Positions 1-6,352 of a DNA stretch of 17,025 nt are shown here, one piece after another. The DNA is from Candidatus Cloacimonadota bacterium. Its GTDB lineage: Bacteria; Cloacimonadota; Cloacimonadia; Cloacimonadales; TCS61. The notes under the pieces are model-generated. The model ran no database searches. It was given only the letters and a program-made list of their open reading frames with translations, and was not told where the DNA came from. Positions within the stretch are counted from its first letter, which is position 1; each line of letters begins with the position of its first letter. A program made the position numbers and the translations under genes. Location of the stretch: the NCBI GenBank assembly GCA_003647825.1, contig QMNP01000007.1:1-17025 (forward strand), written 5' to 3'.

Positions 1-1
1 G

Positions 2-1345
2 CCTTTGAACGTGGGTGATGTAGATAACGATGATGATATTGATATTGTGGCCGGAGGTAGGCATGCCAACGAAATTCGCTGGTGGGATAACCTGAATCTT
101 GCAGCCATTTTTGACGCAGAACCAACTAGCGGTCACGCACTATTAGAAGTTGTTTTCGAAGATCAGTCTTTGGGAGAGATCGACAGCTGGGCCTGGGATT
201 TTCAGAATGACGGTGTTATCGATTCCAATGAACAGAATCCAACTTTTGTGTATGATGCTCCAGGAGTATACTCAGTATTTTTGGAAGTAACTTCTGGAAC
301 AAATACGTCTTCTTTTTTGAGCGAGAACTATATCAATGTTTTCGATGGTCACAGTGCTCTGGAATTTAATGGGGAAGACAGCAATATTAATATTCCTGCT
401 TCCACTGTTCCTGAAATCAATGGAGCTTTTACTATTGAGGCCTGGATCTATCCCTATTCCTATGGGCCTGACACAAATTTTGGTTTAGGCAGGATCTTTG
501 ATAAATATTCCATTTCGATTTTTCTTTCCGACACATTTCCTCTTTTTCAGGATCAAAGCCTGGTAGTGCAAATGATGCATTCCGATGGAACTTTGAGTAC
601 ATCAACAACTCCGGCAACCTCAATTGGATTGAACCAATGGCAGCACATCGCAATAAGTTATGATGGGATCGATGAAGTAAAAATGTTTGTAGGCGGATAT
701 AACATTATGTTTTACCAGCCAACTGCTCCAGCTGGAGATTTGGAAAGTAATCTCGATGCAGATATAATCATTGGAAACATCGCTGATCTCTCTAAAAGTT
801 TTGATGGAATTATTGATGAAGTTCGGGTATGGAATGTTACCAAAGATCAAAATGATATTCTGGCAAACATGAATCATTATCTAAATGGCTACGAAGCAGA
901 TCTGATTCACTACTGGCGGTTGAACGAAGCTTACGGAGAATATATTTTTGATGAAACAGATAACACGATGGGCATCGTCGAAACGGCACAATGGATTCAG
1001 GGAATTGAACTGGAGCCAGTCGGAAACACAAATAATCAATTACCAGTGATTAAGACCAATTTAACTAATTATCCCAATCCCTTTAATCCAGCAACGACGA
1101 TTTCGTTTTCATCAAACACCGAAACCACTGAAGACACCGAACTGATAATATATAATCTGAAAGGACAGAAAGTGAAAACTTTAGAGTGCAGCAATTCTTT
1201 TGCTGCTGCATCAAAAAAAAAGACACACTCCATAATTTGGAACGGAACAGACCAAACTGGCAATCCCGTCTCATCCGGAATATATTTTGCCAAACTGAAA
1301 ACAGAAAATCAAATAATTTCTCATAAAATGCTGTTAATGAAATAA
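2..1345 (+). CDS. Secreted PKD/LamG protein with C-terminal sorting domain (5' partial)
   Basis: The frame is open to the left edge, so the start lies outside the window; a TTG at 5 is only an internal codon. Residues are numbered from that TTG. The first ~20 residues form a calcium-loop-like DVDNDDDIDIVAGG motif typical of the last FG-GAP/VCBS propeller blade. A PKD domain follows (about 33-113, with SWAWDF and the NPTFVY..PGVYSV strand), then a LamG/concanavalin-like domain (about 115-325, with ALEFNG, FTIEAWIYP and IDEVRVWN). The last ~95 residues are a FlgD-Ig-like/type IX-style secretion domain starting at NYPNPFNPATTI and ending with GIYFAKL and a basic tail. It probably ends up at or outside the cell surface; binding targets are unknown. 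Its C-terminal ~410 residues are paralogous to the protein at 2899-5313. No signal peptide is visible because the N-terminus is missing. Confidence 0.88.
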   Translation, partial: PLNVGDVDNDDDIDIVAGGRHANEIRWWDNLNLAAIFDAEPTSGHALLEVVFEDQSLGEIDSWAWDFQNDGVIDSNEQNPTFVYDAPGVYSVFLEVTSGTNTSSFLSENYINVFDGHSALEFNGEDSNINIPASTVPEINGAFTIEAWIYPYSYGPDTNFGLGRIFDKYSISIFLSDTFPLFQDQSLVVQMMHSDGTLSTSTTPATSIGLNQWQHIAISYDGIDEVKMFVGGYNIMFYQPTAPAGDLESNLDADIIIGNIADLSKSFDGIIDEVRVWNVTKDQNDILANMNHYLNGYEADLIHYWRLNEAYGEYIFDETDNTMGIVETAQWIQGIELEPVGNTNNQLPVIKTNLTNYPNPFNPATTISFSSNTETTEDTELIIYNLKGQKVKTLECSNSFAAASKKKTHSIIWNGTDQTGNPVSSGIYFAKLKTENQIISHKMLLMK

Positions 1346-1388
1346 AGGAAATCAGATTGAGAATTAATAAATTTAATACGTCCTGTTA

Positions 1389-1402
1389 TTACACAAATGT
1401 AA
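1389..1402. promoter_or_regulatory. Small inverted repeat upstream of the TetR gene (possible operator)
   Basis: TTACA and TGTAA are perfect inverted arms separated by CAAA, about 40 bp before the start of the TetR-family gene. TetR proteins commonly bind palindromes in their own upstream region, so an autoregulatory operator is possible. The arms are only 5 bp in AT-rich DNA, so chance is a serious alternative. Confidence 0.25.
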
Positions 1403-1441
1403 AGATAAAACTCTATTGTAAAATAAATTAGGAGAATGTTA

Positions 1442-2056
1442 ATGACACGAAAAGAAAGAGAAATGCTGCAGCGGAAAATGGATATAGTAAACGCAGCAAG
1501 AGAGTTGTTCCTATCCAAAGAATACGAAAAAGTAACTATGGAAGAAATTGCAAAAAAGGCAGAATTCACCAGGCGTACTTTGTATTCGTATTTCAAAAAT
1601 AAATTGGATTTGTTGATGCTGGTTGTTCTCTATGAATTTGATAAAAGTGAACCTGCATATCGAACTGCTATCGACAACGCAAATTCAAGTAGTGAGAAGC
1701 TGATGGCTTATGCTTCAGTGTATTTCAACTTTTTCAAACAAACACCTTCATATTATCGTTTGATGCAGATTTATGATGTGGCAGAACACGGCGAAAAGGA
1801 AGTATTAAGTCCTGCTGTGCGATACGAAATGAATAACTCAGATTTCAGCCTGGAAAAAACTGCGAGAGATATTATCGAAACAGGAATTAATGACGGTACT
1901 TTTGATAGTGAAATAGATATTGATCTGGCAACGAATTTTTTCTTGAAATCATTATTTGGAATTGTGCATCAATACATTTTACATCCCAGATTCCCTGATT
2001 CACATTTCTATATGGAAGTTAAATATTTAATGCGTGGTTTAGGTTGTAGAACATAA
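1442..2056 (+). CDS. TetR/AcrR-family transcriptional regulator
   Basis: A 204-residue protein of normal TetR length. The N-terminal ~50 residues hold the DNA-binding helix-turn-helix: an opening helix (IVNAARELFLSKEYEKVTM), then EEIAKKAEFTRRTLYSYFKNKLDLL, matching the family pattern of ..iA..aGvs..tlY.YF.sKe.L. The remainder is an all-helical ligand/dimer domain without a recognisable specificity. I chose the ATG at 1442 because AGGAG at 1430-1434 sits 7 nt before it; the in-frame ATG at 1436 is only 1 nt from that site. The gene lies between two secreted-protein genes and may control the operon at 2272-5313 or itself; small inverted repeats lie upstream (1389-1402) and downstream (2225-2241). 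Which gene it regulates is inference. Confidence 0.9.
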   Translation: MTRKEREMLQRKMDIVNAARELFLSKEYEKVTMEEIAKKAEFTRRTLYSYFKNKLDLLMLVVLYEFDKSEPAYRTAIDNANSSSEKLMAYASVYFNFFKQTPSYYRLMQIYDVAEHGEKEVLSPAVRYEMNNSDFSLEKTARDIIETGINDGTFDSEIDIDLATNFFLKSLFGIVHQYILHPRFPDSHFYMEVKYLMRGLGCRT

Positions 2057-2102
2057 CTGAGTTTTGCATAATAAAGTATTTTTGTGAAAAGTACAAATGA
2101 AT

Positions 2103-2215
2103 GTCGTTGCGAGTTTTCTTAATGCTGTTACAAACGAAGCAATCTTATTATTCTCAGTTAATTAGATGATTAGATTGCTTCGATAGAAAACCTATGTAAG
2201 ATTCCTCGCAAAGAC
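2103..2215. repeat. Degenerate MITE-like dispersed inverted-repeat element
   Basis: The 113-bp stretch has two nested pairs of arms. The outer arms GTCGTTGCGAG (2103-2113) and CTCGCAAAGAC (2205-2215) match at 10 of 11 positions. The inner arms CGAAGCAATCT (2135-2145) and AGATTGCTTCG (2172-2182) match perfectly. From memory, this TTGCGAG...GAAGCAATCT...AGATTGCTTC...CTCGCAA layout is that of an intergenic repeat seen in many unrelated bacterial genomes (consensus near GTCATTGCGAGG). This copy looks partly decayed. It contains no coding frame and would fold into a long hairpin if transcribed. It occupies the gap between the TetR gene and the next operon. Confidence 0.72.
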
Positions 2216-2224
2216 TTTTCAATA

Positions 2225-2241
2225 ATAAGTGGAATACTTAT
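2225..2241. promoter_or_regulatory. Inverted repeat upstream of the DJ-1-like/propeller operon (possible operator)
   Basis: ATAAGT and ACTTAT are perfect 6-bp arms around GGAAT, about 30 bp before the ATG of the operon's first gene and just past the dispersed repeat. The position fits an operator, possibly for the adjacent TetR protein, but the arms differ from those at 1389-1402. No convincing -35/-10 pair is visible nearby. Confidence 0.3.
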
Positions 2242-2271
2242 GTAAAACTTAAATAAAACGGAGGAAAAAAA

Positions 2272-2889
2272 ATGAAAAAACTCATCATCCCACTTTTAAT
2301 TTTGATGTGTTATCTGGGATTGGCAGCCCAGGATGTGAAAGCTTTGGTAGTTATGCCAAATAACTACGGCGCAAACTATCAGTGTTATTATGAAATGTTT
2401 GAGCAGTTAGGATGGGACGTCACAACAACTGCAGTGAATGCAACTGTGCAACCCTGTTCAGGTTATGCTGCACCACTTGGTTGTCCACCTGTTACGGTCG
2501 ATATTCTCATTCAGGATATCACCGATGTTTCACTTTATGATTGTGTTATGCTAATGTCTTCCAGCTCGTATGTGGGGAATCCGTGTATCGAGCTTATTAA
2601 CAGCCAGGCAGCTCTGGATTTAGTAGTAGCAGCAGATAATGCAGATTTGATCTTGTTTACAAGTTGTTCCTCTATACGTGTATTGGCTGCCGCTGATGTA
2701 CTTCAAGGCGTGAATGTTCAATGTCCTAGTACATGGCAAACTGAAATTGTGGATGCCGGCGCAAATTGCATCGGACAGAAAATCCCGCCCGTGATCGACG
2801 GAAATATTGTTTCTACAATGCGCGGACAATATTATGCTATGCAAAACATTTATGCTGTCCTCACAGCTATAACTGCATTGGAAAATTAG
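2272..2889 (+). CDS. Exported DJ-1/PfpI-like (class I glutamine amidotransferase fold) protein
   Basis: 205 residues. A signal peptide (MKKLIIPLLILMCYLGLAAQ, cleavage probably near residue 20) is followed by a single DJ-1/PfpI-type domain: strand KALVVMPNN, the DILIQDITDVSLYDCVMLMSS segment, and a nucleophile-elbow-like LFTSCSSIRVLAAADVLQG, with C132 in the place of the family's reactive cysteine. That elbow is followed by the QCPST segment and a C-terminal helix. The usual acidic partner of the nucleophile is not obvious, so catalysis is uncertain. The mature part has eight cysteines (38, 62, 71, 91, 105, 132, 151, 166), unusual for this AT-rich neighbourhood and suggestive of disulfides outside the cytoplasm. 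GGAGG (2260-2264) lies 7 nt before the ATG. Only 9 bp separate it from the propeller gene downstream, so the two are probably co-transcribed. Substrate or role unknown. Confidence 0.82.
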   Translation: MKKLIIPLLILMCYLGLAAQDVKALVVMPNNYGANYQCYYEMFEQLGWDVTTTAVNATVQPCSGYAAPLGCPPVTVDILIQDITDVSLYDCVMLMSSSSYVGNPCIELINSQAALDLVVAADNADLILFTSCSSIRVLAAADVLQGVNVQCPSTWQTEIVDAGANCIGQKIPPVIDGNIVSTMRGQYYAMQNIYAVLTAITALEN

Positions 2890-2898
2890 GAGGATATC

Positions 2899-5313
2899 AT
2901 GAATAAGAAAACACTAATATTTTGTGTTATTTTCTCGATAACTTTAATATGCAATGCAACAATACAAACAGCCTGGGAAGAAACCTTCGGCGGAACCAAT
3001 TCAGATGCCGCAAATTCTGTGTCTATAGCACCGGATGGCGGATATTTAATAGTTGGATATACAAATTCAGATGGAGCTGATAAATCTGATGTTTTTCTGA
3101 TAAAAACGGATGAAACAGGTACAGAAGAATGGACACAATCTTATGGTGAAACTGGCTGGCAAAATGCAGAAGGAGTTTGTGTTTCCAACAGCGGAGATGG
3201 CTTTTTAATTACAGGATACACTACCGAAAATGGATCTTTCGATATCTTCTGTTTGAAAGTTGATCTTTCGGGAAATCAGGTTTGGTATGAAACAATTGGT
3301 GGAGAGGATTTTGATACAGCAGAATCGATTTGTAGAACAACTGACGGAAACTATTTACTTTGCGGCTACACAGCTTCCTACGGACTGGGAGAAGATGATA
3401 TTTACGTGGTCAAAATTGATGATAACGGCAGTGTGATCTGGGAAGAAACTTATGGTTGTGACAAATCCGATACTGCTTACAGCATCAAACAAACCAGTGA
3501 CGGTAATTATATTCTTTGTGGCTCTACAGGGCTTTTCGATCTCCCTTTTCCAGGAAGCACGGGCAGAAATAGAGAAATTTACATTATCAAAATAGATGAC
3601 GATGGCAACATTTTGTTGGAAAATACTTACTGGACAATGGGAACTCATCAGAACGATTACGATGTGGGATTTGATATTTGTGAAACTTCTGACGGTGGAT
3701 TTTGCGTTGTTGGGCACACTTCCCAGCATTTAAACGAGCTAATGGATGTGGCACTGCTCAAAGTTGATTCAGAATTAAATGAACTATGGAAAACAAATCT
3801 GGAATTGGAAGTATATTACGATTTTGGATATTCAATTTTGGAAGATGCAAATTCAGATAATCTGATAGTTTGCGGGTCTTTTAAATACCAGTATGTTAGA
3901 TACTCAGATATGTTTCTGATGATTCTGGATGCTGATGGAAATGAAATAGAAAGAACAACCAAAGGCGGAATTGGTTCCGAGTGTGGAAATTCGATCATTC
4001 AGAAAGATGATGGCTCGATTGTGATTGCTGGTTACACTGCTTCTGATGGAGAAGGAAAAAATGATGCCTGGCTTATGGAATTGATCAATTTATCAGCCGA
4101 ATTTGAAGTAGATCAGGAATCCGGTCACGCTCCACTTCAAATCCAGTTTGCAGATCAATCTACGGGCATGATTGATAATTGGGCCTGGGATTTTGACAAT
4201 GATGGGATCACCGATTCTAATGAACAAAATCCAACCTGGACTTACGAGGAACCCGGCTACTATGATGTACAGTTAACGATTTCTTATGATGGTGTGAATA
4301 ACAGTATTTTAAAAGAAGACTATATTCGAGTTTTCAATGGTCACAGTGCCTTGGAATTTAACGGAGATGATAGTAACGTAACTTGTTCTGCATCAGAAAT
4401 TCCTGAACTTGCAACTGCTTTTACCATGGAAGCCTGGATCTATCCAACTGATTTTGGTCCTGATGCTAATTTTGGATTAGGTCGTATCTTTGACAAAACA
4501 GTAATTTCAGTTTTTCTGAATAACACATTCCCACTTTATAATGATCAAAGTTTAGTTCTGCAAATTGAACATGAGGATGGAACGATCAGCACTTCTACCA
4601 CGCCGGAAACTTCTATTGATCTGAATCAGTGGCAGCATATTGCAGTTTGTTATGACGGAGTAGATAATGTAACGATGTACATAAATGGAATCTCTATGAT
4701 GTCAAATCAGACCACTATCCCTGCAGGAGCTGTGGCAGAGAATTCAGGTTATGATCTGATGCTGGGAAATTCTGCGGATCTTACTAAAAGTTTTGTAGGA
4801 GTAATCGATGAGTTAAGAGTATGGAATGTGTTTAGAGATCAGGCTGAAATCCAAGAAGTTCTGCTTGAATATTTAAATGGTTATGAACCAGGTCTTATTA
4901 GTTATTATAAGTTAAATGAAGGTTACGGTGAATTTGTTCTTGATGAAGTTTCTAATATTGATTTTCCATTATGCAATACACGTTGGGCACAAGGTTTTTT
5001 TCTTGCTCCAGCACATTCAGAAATTGTTCTTTCACCAGAAAAACCAAATTTATCAGCCTATCCTAATCCATTTAATCCTTCAACTACAATTGAGCTCTCT
5101 CTGATAAATAATGAAAAGATAGAATTATCAATTTATAACATATTGGGACAGAAGATCACTACACTTGTTGATGAAAAACTAGACAGAGGAACTCACCAGA
5201 TCGTTTGGAACGGAACTGATGAATATGGTAAGAAATTAACCTCTGGATTATATTTGTATAAAATGAAAAGCTCTTCATACCAGCTTACAAAAAAAATAAT
5301 TCTATTGAAATAA
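2899..5313 (+). CDS. Secreted seven-repeat beta-propeller/PKD/LamG protein with C-terminal sorting domain
   Basis: 804 residues. The signal peptide covers about 1-20. Residues ~21-399 hold seven repeats of about 55 residues, each with a W..T.GG-like opening, a DGGYLIVGYT-like strand and a D.FLIK.D..G.. end; this predicts a seven-bladed propeller. Next come a PKD domain (about 400-480, NWAWDFDNDG), a LamG-like domain (about 481-690, FTMEAWIYP, IDELRVWN) and a FlgD-like secretion/sorting domain (717-804) opening with YPNPFNPSTTI. In type IX-secreting relatives such C-terminal domains direct export across the outer membrane and surface attachment; that role here is inferred. AGGAGG overlaps the upstream stop codon, so translation is probably coupled to the DJ-1-like gene. 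From the PKD domain on it is a paralogue of the protein ending at 1345. A hairpin terminator follows at 5328. Ligand unknown. Confidence 0.92.
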   Translation: MNKKTLIFCVIFSITLICNATIQTAWEETFGGTNSDAANSVSIAPDGGYLIVGYTNSDGADKSDVFLIKTDETGTEEWTQSYGETGWQNAEGVCVSNSGDGFLITGYTTENGSFDIFCLKVDLSGNQVWYETIGGEDFDTAESICRTTDGNYLLCGYTASYGLGEDDIYVVKIDDNGSVIWEETYGCDKSDTAYSIKQTSDGNYILCGSTGLFDLPFPGSTGRNREIYIIKIDDDGNILLENTYWTMGTHQNDYDVGFDICETSDGGFCVVGHTSQHLNELMDVALLKVDSELNELWKTNLELEVYYDFGYSILEDANSDNLIVCGSFKYQYVRYSDMFLMILDADGNEIERTTKGGIGSECGNSIIQKDDGSIVIAGYTASDGEGKNDAWLMELINLSAEFEVDQESGHAPLQIQFADQSTGMIDNWAWDFDNDGITDSNEQNPTWTYEEPGYYDVQLTISYDGVNNSILKEDYIRVFNGHSALEFNGDDSNVTCSASEIPELATAFTMEAWIYPTDFGPDANFGLGRIFDKTVISVFLNNTFPLYNDQSLVLQIEHEDGTISTSTTPETSIDLNQWQHIAVCYDGVDNVTMYINGISMMSNQTTIPAGAVAENSGYDLMLGNSADLTKSFVGVIDELRVWNVFRDQAEIQEVLLEYLNGYEPGLISYYKLNEGYGEFVLDEVSNIDFPLCNTRWAQGFFLAPAHSEIVLSPEKPNLSAYPNPFNPSTTIELSLINNEKIELSIYNILGQKITTLVDEKLDRGTHQIVWNGTDEYGKKLTSGLYLYKMKSSSYQLTKKIILLK

Positions 5314-5327
5314 ACGATACTTTATTT

Positions 5328-5366
5328 GCCTTCCTTCTACTATTCTGTAAGCAGAAGGAAGGCTTA
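5328..5366 (+). terminator. Hairpin terminator after the propeller gene
   Basis: GCCTTCCTTCT (5328-5338) and AGAAGGAAGGC (5353-5363) form a perfect 11-bp stem with a 14-nt loop, 15 bp after the stop codon. The T-run after the stem is poor (TTAAAAA), so termination may be incomplete; the following A-run would serve better as a T-run for transcripts coming from the other strand. Confidence 0.6.
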
Positions 5367-5445
5367 AAAACTGCAAATAATTTGACATCTTATCTCTATT
5401 GATTTTTCTTATTTTCGTAATTTCTTTTATTCCAAGGGAGAACTA

Positions 5446-5637
5446 ATGAAAAGAATAATATGCCCGAAGTGTAATAAAAGTTCTTTCAGAAGACTAAAAC
5501 GACGTAAATGGCAGAAATTGATACCAGGTTTCAAAAAATATGAATGCTCAAATTGTTATTTGATTTATTACAGTTTCGCAGGAATTATGATACAGAAGAG
5601 GAATCTCTTCAAATCTATCTTGGGAAATCTTTTTTAA
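5446..5637 (+). CDS. Small zinc-ribbon-like protein
   Basis: 63 residues. Two CxxC knuckles (CPKC at 6-9 and CSNC at 34-37) spaced by a strongly basic segment (FRRLKRRKWQK) would bind one zinc ion, as in short zinc-ribbon proteins. A hydrophobic/aromatic stretch (LIYYSFAGIMI) and a basic end follow; this may be a short membrane-contacting segment or simply the rest of the fold. AGGGAG (5435-5440) sits 5 nt before the ATG, a good reason to accept the gene. A TTGACA at 5382-5387 could be a -35 box, but I see no matching -10. Short proteins of this type with CPKC...CSNC are common and mostly uncharacterised; nucleic-acid binding is a guess. Confidence 0.72.
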   Translation: MKRIICPKCNKSSFRRLKRRKWQKLIPGFKKYECSNCYLIYYSFAGIMIQKRNLFKSILGNLF

Positions 5638-5738
5638 ATTTGGGACAAATCAGGGACATTATTTGGAGTAAATTGAGTAATTTTGACCCACCAAATTAGA
5701 AGTTTAAAATAAGTGAATAAAATATCACATGCTTAACA

Positions 5739-5753
5739 TATTGTAATACAATA
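5739..5753. promoter_or_regulatory. Perfect 15-bp palindrome (possible operator)
   Basis: TATTGTA-A-TACAATA is a perfect palindrome with 7-bp arms around one central base, about 50 bp upstream of the -10 element of the candidate small RNA. The 15-bp size fits a site for a dimeric repressor or activator. No regulator can be assigned to it. Confidence 0.35.
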
Positions 5754-5803
5754 ATTTAGTACGCATGAAAAATTAATTTGTAATATGGCATTGAGATTGC
5801 ATA

Positions 5804-5809
5804 TATAAT
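5804..5809 (+). promoter_or_regulatory. -10 element TATAAT of the candidate small-RNA promoter
   Basis: A consensus TATAAT sits where transcription would begin at about 5816. The only -35-like hexamer in range is TTGTAA at 5778-5783, with a long 20-nt spacer, so the promoter is supported mainly by its -10. The region is AT-rich, so a chance match cannot be excluded. Confidence 0.45.
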
Positions 5810-5899
5810 AGGTAATATAAAAAGGTGTGGGGTCTTTGCTGTTAGTCAACCCTCTCTCTTCCTATCGGTAGAGATCTTCAGAGCCTTAAAAGTTCTTTA

Positions 5900-5924
5900 T
5901 GTCAATATTCTCTTAATATTGACA
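5900..5924 (+). other. Perfect 10-bp hairpin preceding the terminator
   Basis: TGTCAATATT (5900-5909) pairs perfectly with AATATTGACA (5915-5924) around a CTCTT loop. It directly abuts the terminator hairpin, sharing base A5924, and is probably part of the same transcript's 3' structure or a protein-binding palindrome. Confidence 0.6.
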
Positions 5925-5955
5925 CACGATCCAGTTAGCGCTGGATCGTGTTTTC
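5924..5955 (+). terminator. Strong intrinsic terminator
   Basis: ACACGATCCAG (5924-5934) and CTGGATCGTGT (5941-5951) form a perfect 11-bp stem with the 6-nt loop TTAGCG, followed by a T-run (5951-5954). This is a classical rho-independent terminator. No protein gene ends just before it, which implies that the transcript it ends is an untranslated RNA. Confidence 0.78.
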
Positions 5956-6099
5956 TATTAAAAACCATTTAAATAATCTCGATCAATTTTTTGCAAATTA
6001 TAAAGATATCAATTAATTCATTTTTACGATTCTGTTGACACCTCAAATTTAATTTCATTGCTTTGATTTTAAGATTTCGCAGGAGGAAAAAAGTCGGAA

Positions 6100-6183
6100 A
6101 TGAATCTTGAAAACACAATTACTGCATTAATCAATAAAATAAAATTGGAAAAATCACATTCTTGGGTAGATGTGAATGAATAA
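6100..6183 (+). CDS. Tiny ORF of unknown function (27 aa)
   Basis: The frame begins with ATG and encodes MNLENTITALINKIKLEKSH.. and ends at TAA 6181. AGGAGG (6081-6086) lies upstream, but its 13-nt spacing is longer than usual. No family is recognised. Its stop overlaps the start region of the next small frame (ATG at 6176), so the pair may be coupled micro-ORFs or the two halves of one frameshifted, decaying gene. Confidence 0.25.
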   Translation: MNLENTITALINKIKLEKSHSWVDVNE

Positions 6184-6343
6184 TAATGATGTTATGGAAA
6201 ATCTGGGATTCTTCATGAGGGTAGGTGAAAGAATATCTCAGAAAGACAGATTTTTACTCACTTTTTGCCATCTACGCCTTGATCGGGGCTCTAAGGATAC
6301 CCGTTTTAATGATATAGCAAATTCATATCTGAGAAAATTTTAG
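6176..6343 (+). CDS. Short ORF upstream of the DUF2161 gene (55 aa)
   Basis: The frame runs from ATG 6176 (or ATG 6194, 49 residues) to TAG 6341, ending 9 bp before the DUF2161 gene. It encodes a basic peptide with FFMRVGERISQKDRFLLTF and a C-terminal SYLRKF, without a motif I can assign. No good ribosome site precedes either start, so expression would depend on coupling with the 6100 frame. It may equally be a remnant or non-coding. Confidence 0.25.
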   Translation: MNNNDVMENLGFFMRVGERISQKDRFLLTFCHLRLDRGSKDTRFNDIANSYLRKF

Positions 6344-6352
6344 GTTGAAATT

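Larger units (their letters stand above)
5816..5955 (+). ncRNA. Candidate small structured RNA, family unknown
   Basis: An approximately 140-nt transcript is predicted from the TATAAT at 5804-5809 to the T-run at 5951-5954. Its first ~70 nt (from 5821) are less AT-rich than the flanks and can form local pairs such as GGGT with ACCC and TCTCT with AGAGA. The end carries two consecutive perfect hairpins. There is no coding frame with a ribosome site across it, and the nearest downstream gene is 400 bp away, which argues against a riboswitch leader. I compared it from memory with SRP RNA, 6S RNA, RNase P, tmRNA, T-box and common riboswitch cores and found no convincing match. Length, promoter and transcription itself are inferred. 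Confidence 0.45.

Noticed and set aside
1436..1441. ATG at 1436 as the start of the TetR-family gene
   Set aside because: The AGGAG site would be only 1 nt away; the in-frame ATG at 1442 has a normal 7-nt spacing.
2899..2960. Lipoprotein signal for the propeller protein
   Set aside because: The cysteine near residue 18 is preceded by LI, not by the small residue required at the -1 position of a lipobox.
3355..3729. Minus-strand 124-aa frame within the propeller gene
   Set aside because: It is antisense to well-conserved propeller repeats and has no ribosome site or recognisable domain.
3001..4090. Propeller repeats as a DNA tandem repeat or CRISPR-like array
   Set aside because: The repetition is at protein level with diverged DNA and about 55-codon units; no constant repeat/spacer structure exists here or elsewhere in the window.
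5382..5410. Promoter from the TTGACA at 5382-5387
   Set aside because: No -10-like hexamer at 16-18 nt spacing; only T-rich sequence follows.
5816..5955. Candidate RNA as SRP RNA, 6S RNA, tmRNA, RNase P RNA, T-box or a common riboswitch
   Set aside because: The signature cores of these families, such as the SRP GGAAG/GCAGCC segment, are absent. A GCCTTAAAA stretch recalls E. coli 6S RNA, but the required long closing stem is not there.
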